From Spirochaetaceae bacterium (GTDB lineage: Bacteria > Spirochaetota > Spirochaetia > Treponematales > Breznakiellaceae), in assembly GCA_031267955.1 (NCBI GenBank), contig JAIRYB010000060.1, positions 1 to 9,393 of the forward strand: a stretch of 9,393 nucleotides of DNA, given 5' to 3'. This document shows, piece after piece, positions 1 to 6,149 of this stretch. A program made the position numbers and the translations under genes. The stretch's first letter is position 1; each line of letters opens with the position of its first letter. The notes below the pieces were generated by a model, which searched no databases, was not told the origin of the DNA, and was given only the letters and a program-made list of their open reading frames with translations.

Positions 1-3
1 AAT

Positions 4-118
4 GCATAAAAATTCACGAAAGTGAATTTTTATTCCTTACAAACTCCGAAAGCATGCCCATTAATCGGGATTTTTTGCATGAATATGCAAAAAATCCACA
101 AGTGCAACAGGCTGCTAG
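4..118. repeat. Double-hairpin intergenic element, copy A
   Basis: Stem 1 pairs 6-17 with 22-33 (12 bp, loop GAAA). Stem 2 pairs 68-80 with 85-97 (13 bp, loop GAAT). Between them lies an unpaired linker starting CCTTACAAACTCCGAA, and after stem 2 a tail GCAACAGGCTGCTAGC. The same arrangement occurs at 2931-3059, where both linker and tail are conserved but the stem sequences differ and still pair. The left end may continue beyond the window. The element could be a mobile REP- or MITE-like repeat, or a structured RNA. No transposase is present to decide, and I do not recognise the family. Neither hairpin looks like a classical GC-stem plus U-tract terminator. Confidence 0.8.
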
Positions 119-129
119 CACACCGTTTT

Positions 130-173
130 GGCGGGGTCTGCATCGGCATATATGCCGCACAGCAGGCCCCGCC
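130..173. other. Strong GC-rich hairpin downstream of the CHASE2-like gene
   Basis: Bases 130-141 pair with 162-173 (12 pairs including one G-T), enclosing a second stem 144-148/153-157 with loop TATA. In the minus-strand transcript it lies about 95-135 bases past the stop codon of the CHASE2-like gene and is followed by AAAA rather than a U-run, so it is not a canonical intrinsic terminator in that direction. In the plus direction it is followed by GCATTTT. It may still act as a 3' stabilising or terminating structure. A smaller hairpin, CGAACC-TTC-GGTTCG (195-209), lies between it and the gene. Confidence 0.5.
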
Positions 174-266
174 GCATTTTGCCAGCCCTGGTCGCGAACC
201 TTCGGTTCGATGCTGCGCAAAGCCCTTGTCCGGCCCGGCGCTTCGCATGGAATTAACTTCGTAATG

Positions 267-2762
267 TTAAATTGTTTTTTTCCCGGTAATGAGTTTGTAG
301 AAGGCTTCCTGTTTGCCGCTTTTCTCTTTAAGTATATCGAGTTTTTGTGAGATAACCCCGTCGATTTTTTCAATAACCGCGGTTGTTGCCAGAATCCTCG
401 CATTGTAACGCGGCGCGATTCCGGCAAGTATTTTCGAGCGCACAAGGGGGGAACCGAACGCGCTGTAACCGCCCGGCTCGGCCCAGACAAAGGCGCATTC
501 CCCGGTGTCAATGCCGAAACACCAGTCCCCTTCGGGGGTGTGGCTTATAAGGTCCATTGTAGCGCCGACAGCCTTTGAGGCGGGGCTGTTGTTACTGTGG
601 GCATTTATTTCGTCTTCGTAGGGGACTTCGGACTTTACGCTGTTAAGGTAGGCGCGTTCAAGGGGGGAGCCGAAGGCTATCATGACCAGGTCCCCCTCGG
701 CGCCGGTAAAGACGCCCCCAAACCGGGCGAAATGCCGGAATACGGCCCGCCTGAAATTCCGGAGCAGGGCGGCGCCTTCTCTGGGGTTTTCCCGGTTCTC
801 GCCTGAAAGAAGCGACGGCTGCCTCACCGTAATCACAGCGGCTTTAGCCCTGAGAAGCTCCCCCGGCCTGGGATGGCCCGCCCGGATCACCTGGCGCAAA
901 TAAGGCCGCGCGAGGTTCGGGCCGTATGCAAGGCGGAATTGCTTGGATTCCCTTTTCTTAATCCGGACCGCCATAAAGAACGAAGCAAAAACCCCCGCGC
1001 CGGCGGTAAGTACGGGCGGGAGCGGATCGATCCAATAATCGGTAAAAACAAAACCCAGCGAAAACACCAGGGCTTCAAAAAGAACCAGTACTAGCCCGAT
1101 AACAATCGTGAACACAGGCCTGGTTTTCCGGAGCAGGAACAGTATCGCAAAGGCGATACAGCCGGACCACAGGAACAGGTAATGATCCGCCAGGGGTATC
1201 ACCGCGCGGCCGGTAAGAATACTGTTGGCAAGTATCGCCGAAGCCTCGGCGTCGGTGGGGTTTGGCCCCCGGATAAAGGGGGCAATAATTTTTTTCAGGC
1301 CGGGCGGAATTCCCTGAGCAGCGCCGCTGTTCTCTGAAACCGGGCCGGGGGCGGACACCGGCCCCATGATGCACAGAGACCCTTCCGCCACCGCTGAAAT
1401 TTCTTCCCGGAAGGATGAAAATTCCTCATATTTTTCCCGCAGATTCATAAAAAAACTAATCGCGCTGTCCCGCATGGCCACAAGCTGGTCAATCCCCCCC
1501 TCGGCAAGATGTTCCCGCGCGATAAGTTTTTCATAACCGGTAACAAGGCTTGACTCCGAACTTCCGTCAAGGTAGTTTTCTATGCTCTTTAAATATTCCC
1601 CGCGGGAATTCAGCCAGCGGATTTTTCTTTCGGCATCGGGCTTTTCCAGCATTTCATCGCGCAGGTTCCTGGAATAGCGGTAAAGGATGACAGGATAATC
1701 TTCCGGATCGAGGTAGGCGAAATAACCCCGGGTTTCCGCCTCCTGGAAAAGGGCAAACAGTTCCTGTTCAGCCCTTTCATATTCCAGAAATACCGGCAGG
1801 GGGACCCGCTTAAAACCCGCAGCGCCGCGGAACCCCTCCACAAGGATATTCCCCCCCCTGTCCAGGGCAATAAGATCCTCCCCGGCGGAATTGCTGAGGC
1901 GCAGCCTCAACCGCCCCCCTGACACTTCCGGCCCCGCCCGGTTAAACCGGCTTTTAAGCGCGGCATACGCGATGTGCTCAATTCCGTCCGGGGCCGCCGC
2001 CCTTGCCGTGCCCGCGCCGCCCGCTTCTTCCCTGCCGCGGCCTGCCGGCGGAAACAGTACCGGGGCAATCCGGCGGAAAACGCCGTCCGGGTCCGGCCTG
2101 AGGCGGGAATACCGGCGGCCGGTTTCCCCCGGCGCGGATATGTTCTGCCTCCGAATCAGGGATACCCGTATATCCTCGCTCTGCCAGACATTACCGAACG
2201 CCTCTACGGCGCGTTCCAGAAACGCCGTACCCGATTCGTCCTGGTTCAAAAACGACGAGACGAGCCTCTCCTTGCCCATTTCGGTAAGCAGGATCAGATC
2301 CGCTACGTACTGTTCCGATTCGCCGGGGGTAATGGACCCCACCCGTATCCCCTGGAACAGATTGCGGATATTTTGCTCCAAAAGGGCAAATTCCTCGTAA
2401 AAGCCCGCCCGCAGTTCTTCTTCGGTCCCCGCGCTCCCCAGGGAGGCTCCCAGGATCGGCGTTTGTATGATCAGGCCCGAAGCTTCCAGCTCCGCCAGAA
2501 CCAGAATCACCTGGCCCGCCGTCACCGGATCGATAAGCTGCCCTGCCCCCGCGTCTTGGTTTCCCGAATCAAAGCCTGTTTCAATAAGGGCAAGTTCCGG
2601 CGAAACCGGGGAGCCGCGCCGGTATTTCATGAGAAAATCGTAAAAGAACCCCAAACGGGGGCCCCTGAAAAGATAGTTGGACAGGAACAGACTCCCGATC
2701 ATAACGATCAGGGAAACGAGGAACCGTAATTTATACTTTTGACGGAAAATTGAAACTGCCAT
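267..2762 (-). CDS. CHASE2-like membrane sensor with degenerate class III cyclase domain
   Basis: 831 residues. An N-terminal membrane segment (about 13-31) is followed by a large extracytoplasmic region with CHASE2-like landmarks: YDFLMKYR near 41-47, DGVFRRIAPVL near 226-236, GSLCIMGP near 461-468 and the AxxANSILTGR motif near 508-519. Three further membrane helices follow (about 528-544, 549-571, 580-600). The C-terminal 160 residues resemble a class III adenylate/guanylate cyclase: GGVFTGAEGDLVMIAFGSP (682-700) matches the second metal-aspartate strand and FGIDTGE (749-755) the later strand. The first metal aspartate is missing (AAVITVRQPS, 641-650), and the usual N-x-x-x-R near 770-776 is not intact. 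I infer a sensor whose cyclase fold is inactive or altered. Residues about 325-460 look like a charged helical insertion within CHASE2. The ATG has only a weak AGG upstream, but an in-frame TAG lies shortly before it, so no longer start is possible. It could instead be described as an orphan spirochaete CHASE2 protein. Confidence 0.75.
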   Translation of the reverse strand: MAVSIFRQKYKLRFLVSLIVMIGSLFLSNYLFRGPRLGFFYDFLMKYRRGSPVSPELALIETGFDSGNQDAGAGQLIDPVTAGQVILVLAELEASGLIIQTPILGASLGSAGTEEELRAGFYEEFALLEQNIRNLFQGIRVGSITPGESEQYVADLILLTEMGKERLVSSFLNQDESGTAFLERAVEAFGNVWQSEDIRVSLIRRQNISAPGETGRRYSRLRPDPDGVFRRIAPVLFPPAGRGREEAGGAGTARAAAPDGIEHIAYAALKSRFNRAGPEVSGGRLRLRLSNSAGEDLIALDRGGNILVEGFRGAAGFKRVPLPVFLEYERAEQELFALFQEAETRGYFAYLDPEDYPVILYRYSRNLRDEMLEKPDAERKIRWLNSRGEYLKSIENYLDGSSESSLVTGYEKLIAREHLAEGGIDQLVAMRDSAISFFMNLREKYEEFSSFREEISAVAEGSLCIMGPVSAPGPVSENSGAAQGIPPGLKKIIAPFIRGPNPTDAEASAILANSILTGRAVIPLADHYLFLWSGCIAFAILFLLRKTRPVFTIVIGLVLVLFEALVFSLGFVFTDYWIDPLPPVLTAGAGVFASFFMAVRIKKRESKQFRLAYGPNLARPYLRQVIRAGHPRPGELLRAKAAVITVRQPSLLSGENRENPREGAALLRNFRRAVFRHFARFGGVFTGAEGDLVMIAFGSPLERAYLNSVKSEVPYEDEINAHSNNSPASKAVGATMDLISHTPEGDWCFGIDTGECAFVWAEPGGYSAFGSPLVRSKILAGIAPRYNARILATTAVIEKIDGVISQKLDILKEKSGKQEAFYKLITGKKTI

Positions 2763-2930
2763 GCGCCTGTTACGCTATTTTCGGCGCGTTCCCATAGGGC
2801 CTTAACCGCTTTGCGCGGAATCCGCAGGCAGTCGCGAAAAAAACTCTGTAATTCGCGCCTTTACCGGCTTTACGCGATAACGGCGCGCGGGAACGGCGGC
2901 AGATACCCGCCTGGCAGTTTGTTGCGCTTT
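2763..2930. other. Intergenic region upstream of the CHASE2-like gene
   Basis: No gene is supported here. Together with the repeat element that follows, it makes 292 non-coding bases between the CHASE2-like gene and galE. It holds short GC-rich inverted repeats such as GCGG-AAT-CCGC near 2815-2825 and, at 2923-2935, TGCGC-TTT-GCGCA directly abutting repeat copy B. The promoter of the minus-strand CHASE2-like gene should lie here, but I see no convincing -35/-10 pair. Confidence 0.5.
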
Positions 2931-3059
2931 GCGCATAAAACGGTATAAATATTCATATTATGAATATTTATACCTTACAAACTGCGAAGGATGCCGGATA
3001 ATCGTGGTTTTTGCGGCACGAAGTGGCGCAAAAACCTATAACTGCAACAGGCTCCTAGC
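2931..3059. repeat. Double-hairpin intergenic element, copy B
   Basis: Second copy of the element at the left edge, in the same orientation. Stem 1 pairs 2942-2955 with 2961-2974 (14 bp, AT-rich). Stem 2 pairs 3006-3015 with 3027-3036 and then CAC/GTG inside, with one G-G mismatch and loop GAA. The linker CCTTACAAACTGCGAA and tail GCAACAGGCTCCTAGC match copy A nearly base for base. The stems match only in their outer GG-TTTTTGC / GCAAAAA-CC part, while both arms have changed together elsewhere. The tail overlaps the galE stop codon (TAG, read from 3057 to 3055). A short hairpin, TGCGC-TTT-GCGCA (2923-2935), abuts the other end. Confidence 0.8.
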
Positions 3060-4086
3060 GTTCGTGCTTACTGTACACCCGCCAGGTCGATCCGATCACT
3101 GTTTCCGGATCCGAGTGTTTCGCGGTCCAGCCCAGGGTTTCGCGCGCGAATTTTGCCGACGCGGTGAGCTTTGCCGGGTCCCCGGGGCGGCGGCTCACGA
3201 TCTTCGAAGGGATGGGCCTGCCGGAAACCCTGCGGGCCGTCTCGAGAATCTCCAGAACGGAGAATCCCTGCTCGCTCCCCAGGTTAACGGTAAGGCTGCT
3301 CCCTTTTTTCCCGAGATATTCCAGAGCCGCCACGTGGCCCGCAGCGAGATCGCTTACGTGGATATAGTCGCGGATGCAGGTGCCGTCCGGGGTATCGTAA
3401 TCGTTGCCAAAAATCCGCACTTCGCCCCGCATCCCCGCCGCGCCTTCCATAATTACCGGGATAAGGTTCGCGGGATTTTGTTCAAGCCCGGTGATACGCC
3501 CATTCACATCGTAGCCCGCGGCGTTAAAATAGCGCAGGGCGGCGAATTTGACGCTCCGGATCTTGTCGTACCAGGCGAGAAAACGCTCGATTTCCAGCTT
3601 GGTAAAGCCGTAGTAATTTTCAGGGACGGCGGGGTGGTTTTCGTCGATGGGAAGGTATGCCGGCTCCCCGTATACGGCGGCGCTGGAGGAAAAAACGATG
3701 AAGGGTATTTCTGCCTCCGACACGGCGTTCAGGATATTCACCGCGCCGCTGATATTGTTCAGGGAGTATTTTTCCGGCTTTAGCATGGATTCCCCGGCGG
3801 CCTTAAAGGCGGCAAGGTGTACAACGGCGTCATAGCCGCTCCTGGCCGCCTCCGCCGCAGAACCCCCGGCGCCCGCCTGGAGCCGGTCGGAACCGCCCCG
3901 GGCCGCCCGGAGAAGGTCCGGGTAGCTTAGTATATCGCCGTGGATAAAATCCTCTTCCGGAAAGAGGTTCTGCCGCAGCCCGCTTGAAAGGTTGTCGAAT
4001 ACAGTAACTTTATGGCCCTGATCCAGAAATTCCCTGGCTACATGGCTCCCAATATAACCCGCGCCGCCGATGATAAATATATTCAA
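3055..4086 (-). CDS. galE: UDP-glucose 4-epimerase
   Basis: 343 residues, an extended short-chain dehydrogenase that interconverts UDP-glucose and UDP-galactose with bound NAD in the cytoplasm, supplying galactose units for surface polysaccharide and lipid. Visible motifs are the NAD-binding GGAGYIGSH (7-15), HLAAFKAAGES (90-100), the catalytic serine region FSSSAAVYGEP (132-142), the YxxxK pair Y159/K163, and RDYIHVSDLA (239-248). The start is TTG: AGGAG lies at 4093-4097, six bases upstream, and the protein begins exactly at the Rossmann strand (MNIFIIGG). An Ala/Gly-rich stretch at about 61-85 is roughly 15-20 residues longer than usual between the GDI and DAVVH segments. The C-terminus (TWRVYSKHER) ends near the usual point, so the gene is complete although its stop codon lies inside the repeat element. 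It is divergent from the transglycosylase gene. Confidence 0.95.
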   Translation of the reverse strand: MNIFIIGGAGYIGSHVAREFLDQGHKVTVFDNLSSGLRQNLFPEEDFIHGDILSYPDLLRAARGGSDRLQAGAGGSAAEAARSGYDAVVHLAAFKAAGESMLKPEKYSLNNISGAVNILNAVSEAEIPFIVFSSSAAVYGEPAYLPIDENHPAVPENYYGFTKLEIERFLAWYDKIRSVKFAALRYFNAAGYDVNGRITGLEQNPANLIPVIMEGAAGMRGEVRIFGNDYDTPDGTCIRDYIHVSDLAAGHVAALEYLGKKGSSLTVNLGSEQGFSVLEILETARRVSGRPIPSKIVSRRPGDPAKLTASAKFARETLGWTAKHSDPETVIGSTWRVYSKHER

Positions 4087-4129
4087 TTTTCGCTCCTAAA
4101 TCTGAATAGTTACTTGGCTCTCATCTAAA

Positions 4130-4158
4130 ACGCTAGTTTCAGCCGCGCCAAATGTCAA
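4130..4158 (-). promoter_or_regulatory. Putative galE promoter
   Basis: On the minus strand a perfect -35 box TTGACA (4153-4158) is followed after 17 bases by TAGCGT (4130-4135), a weak -10. The predicted leader is about 40 bases and ends in the AGGAG ribosome site of galE. The -35 and spacing are convincing, the -10 is not. Confidence 0.4.
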
Positions 4159-4254
4159 GCCACGCGTAGATCCTGAAACCTTACGGTTCGTTAAGATTCT
4201 GATAGTTTTAGTAAGAAATTCTCTCTTTTTCGCGTTCTGACAAAATCCGGCATA

Positions 4255-4283
4255 TTGTCGGCGTCAATAAAAATTGTTATCTT
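4255..4283 (+). promoter_or_regulatory. Putative promoter of the lytic transglycosylase gene
   Basis: TTGTCG (4255-4260) and TATCTT (4278-4283) are separated by 17 bases, each matching four of six consensus positions. Transcription would start only a few bases before the ATG at 4292. No Shine-Dalgarno sequence precedes that ATG, so the transcript may be leaderless. Both boxes are imperfect. Confidence 0.35.
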
Positions 4284-4291
4284 AAAAAGTA

Positions 4292-5188
4292 ATGAAAAGA
4301 GAAATTTACAAGATCGATGCGGCCTACCCGTTTTTTTTCGCTATGGTAGTTTCCGCCTTTATCTGCGTTCTCGAAATTTTCCCCCGGATTACCGCCTATC
4401 TGGATCTCCCCGGAGACCGGAACGAGGTTCCCCTGGCGGTTGAAGATCTGCCCGTCGAAATTTCCCCGGAAGATGCTGATAATGCTGACGATACCCTGGC
4501 AGGGGCACCTGATCCCGCCGTAATTATGCCTTCTGCGCGTTTATCATTGGCCGCCGCGGATGTTTCCGCGGAACCGGACAAAATTCTGGCGGCCTACCGA
4601 AACCCCGAAAGCCGGAACTACGTAATATCCCTATTCGGCGAAATCATCCATTCGCAGGAACTCGCCCAGATTATTCTGGCAAACACGGATATTTTCAACA
4701 TCCCCCCCAGCCTGGCCTTTGCCCTTTGCTGGGAGGAAAGCCGCTTCAAAACTAGGGCGATAAACCAGAAAAACCGGAACGGCAGTACGGACCGGGGGCT
4801 TTTCCAGCTCAACGACCAGTCGTTCCCGCAGCTCAGCGAAAAAGAATATTTCGACCCCCGGCTCAATTCCTATTACGGGCTTTCCCATCTGCGCTGGTGC
4901 CTGGATTCCGCGGGATCGCTGGTAGCCGGGATCGCGATGTACAACGCCGGAACCAACCGGGTCAGCGCCGGAGGCACCCCCAAGATGACCCTGGATTACG
5001 TGTCCAAGATACTCGCCTCCAAACAGCGTATAGAGGCTTTTTTTGAGGAACACCAGCCGAAACCGCCTCCGGCTATGGTGGTGGCAGCCCAGGAGGTTCA
5101 GAAGGTTCAGGAGGAAAAAATTGAACCCGAGGCGCAGCCCGATCCCCCCAGAAAAACCCGTATAGCCTTCCTTTCGCCCCCCTGGTGA
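4292..5188 (+). CDS. Membrane-anchored lytic transglycosylase (SLT domain)
   Basis: 298 residues. A short basic start is followed by one hydrophobic segment (about 11-30), read as an uncleaved anchor or a signal peptide without a clear cleavage site. A Pro/Asp/Ala-rich spacer (about 40-100) follows, then a lysozyme-like soluble lytic transglycosylase domain (about 120-250). ALCWEESRF (144-152) carries the catalytic glutamate E149, GLFQLN (169-174) matches the family GLMQ(I/L) strand, and YNAG (217-220) is the conserved motif near the end of the fold. Enzymes of this family cleave peptidoglycan glycan strands in the periplasm to give 1,6-anhydromuramyl ends. The tail (255-298) is rich in Pro, Gln and Glu with a repeated EVQKVQEE pattern and probably disordered. 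The ATG lacks a ribosome site; M18 is the only near alternative and would cut into the anchor. The gene converges on deoD with a 24-base gap. Confidence 0.88.
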   Translation: MKREIYKIDAAYPFFFAMVVSAFICVLEIFPRITAYLDLPGDRNEVPLAVEDLPVEISPEDADNADDTLAGAPDPAVIMPSARLSLAAADVSAEPDKILAAYRNPESRNYVISLFGEIIHSQELAQIILANTDIFNIPPSLAFALCWEESRFKTRAINQKNRNGSTDRGLFQLNDQSFPQLSEKEYFDPRLNSYYGLSHLRWCLDSAGSLVAGIAMYNAGTNRVSAGGTPKMTLDYVSKILASKQRIEAFFEEHQPKPPPAMVVAAQEVQKVQEEKIEPEAQPDPPRKTRIAFLSPPW

Positions 5189-5212
5189 ACGCGCAGCCGG
5201 CCGCGCGCGATA

Positions 5213-5917
5213 TCATGATATTGCCGTGTCCAGCGCCACTTTCATCATCCGCGTAAAGGTTTTTTGGCGTTCCTCGGCGCTGGTCAGTTCGTGGCTTATC
5301 AGGCTGTCGGATATGGTAAGGATGGTTAGGGCTTCCCGGCCGTATTTGGCGGCCAGGGTGTAGAGTTCGGCGCATTCCATTTCCACAGCCACCACGCCGA
5401 ATTTGGCCCAGAGCTTCCATTCGTCGCCGTCCTCGCCGTAGAACAGGTCCGACGAGAGGATGGGGCCCACTACGGGATTCCACCCCCTGGCCGTGGCGAT
5501 CTCGTAAGCCGATTTAAGCAGGCCGAAGCTGGCGGTGGGGGCAAAATCCCTGCCGCCGAAACGGTTCCTGTTCACCCCGGAATCGGTGCAGGCGGACATC
5601 GCGAATACCAGGTCGCGGAGTTTTACCTCTTCCCGCATGGAACCGGCAGTGCCGACGCGGATGGCCCGCTTAACCCCGTAATCCCGAAAAAGCTCGTTCG
5701 CGTAAATCGAAAATGAGGGAATCCCCATGCCCGTACCCTGAACCGAGAGCTGTTTCCCCTTGTAGGTCCCGGTAAATCCCAAAATATTGCGGATATCGCT
5801 GTACTGCCTGGGACTTTCCAGAAAATTCTCCGCGATAAACCTGGCCCGCAGCGGATCTCCGGGGAGCAGGATTGACTCGGCAATTTCGCCGGGTTTAGCC
5901 GCAATGTGAATAGACAT
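5213..5917 (-). CDS. deoD: Purine nucleoside phosphorylase, DeoD type
   Basis: 234 residues, close to the roughly 239 of the Escherichia coli hexameric enzyme. It splits purine (deoxy)nucleosides with phosphate to free base and (deoxy)ribose 1-phosphate in salvage. Family residues fall at the E. coli numbers: H4, G20 and R24 in LLPGDPLRAR, R43, R87 in RVGTAGS, the VEMECAEL loop with E179, M180 and E181 binding ribose, and the catalytic D204 (SDSL) and R217. All are present, so activity is expected. The start chosen is the ATG at 5917, with AGAGGAG at 5924-5930 six bases upstream. The longer in-frame start at 5953 would add 12 residues not typical of the family and has no such site. The gene stands alone between metY and the converging transglycosylase gene. 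Confidence 0.95.
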   Translation of the reverse strand: MSIHIAAKPGEIAESILLPGDPLRARFIAENFLESPRQYSDIRNILGFTGTYKGKQLSVQGTGMGIPSFSIYANELFRDYGVKRAIRVGTAGSMREEVKLRDLVFAMSACTDSGVNRNRFGGRDFAPTASFGLLKSAYEIATARGWNPVVGPILSSDLFYGEDGDEWKLWAKFGVVAVEMECAELYTLAAKYGREALTILTISDSLISHELTSAEERQKTFTRMMKVALDTAIS

Positions 5918-6149
5918 GATTTTCTCCTCTCCGCCCGGCCGCGTTCCGAACACGGCCAGTGGCGCTGTTGTCTGTCCTCAGTATAGCGTTTTTCCGTAGG
6001 TGAAAAAAGATGGGGACGGGGATAGGGCGCTTAACAAATAACAGCCGGCAGCAGCGATTAACAGAGAGCAATCAGCGATTACGAGGCCCCGCGCGCCCCG
6101 CAGCGGGCAAGCACGGCAGGGCCCCGTGTAGCGATTCGCGCGGCCCGCG
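5918..6149. other. Intergenic region between deoD and metY
   Basis: No gene is supported. It holds the deoD ribosome site, a possible minus-strand -10 box TATACT (5980-5985) without a good -35, and direct repeats of CAGCGATTA at 6052-6060 and 6073-6081 with a third partial AGCGATT at 6130-6136. Just past the metY stop is the inverted repeat GCGCG-GCC-CGCGC (6138-6150). It lacks a following U-run on either strand, so it is only a weak terminator candidate. Confidence 0.5.

Noticed and set aside
191..215. tRNA T-arm-like GGTTCGA near the left end
   Set aside because: It belongs to a small local hairpin (CGAACC-TTC-GGTTCG), and no acceptor, D or anticodon arms can be built around it.
14..511. 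Minus-strand open frame spanning repeat copy A and the end of the CHASE2-like gene
   Set aside because: It covers the repeat hairpins and overlaps the real gene out of frame, with low-quality composition and no recognisable domain.
1974..2729. Plus-strand open frame antisense to the CHASE2-like gene
   Set aside because: Arg/Pro-rich composition is typical of a shadow frame. The minus frame has membrane helices and CHASE2 landmarks.
2929..3783. Plus-strand open frame antisense to galE
   Set aside because: It starts inside the repeat stem and runs opposite well-conserved GalE motifs, with no family resemblance.
5210..5221. Twelve-base palindrome ATATCATGATAT at the deoD 3' end
   Set aside because: It overlaps the deoD stop codon, is short and has no U-run or partner site, so chance is a sufficient explanation.
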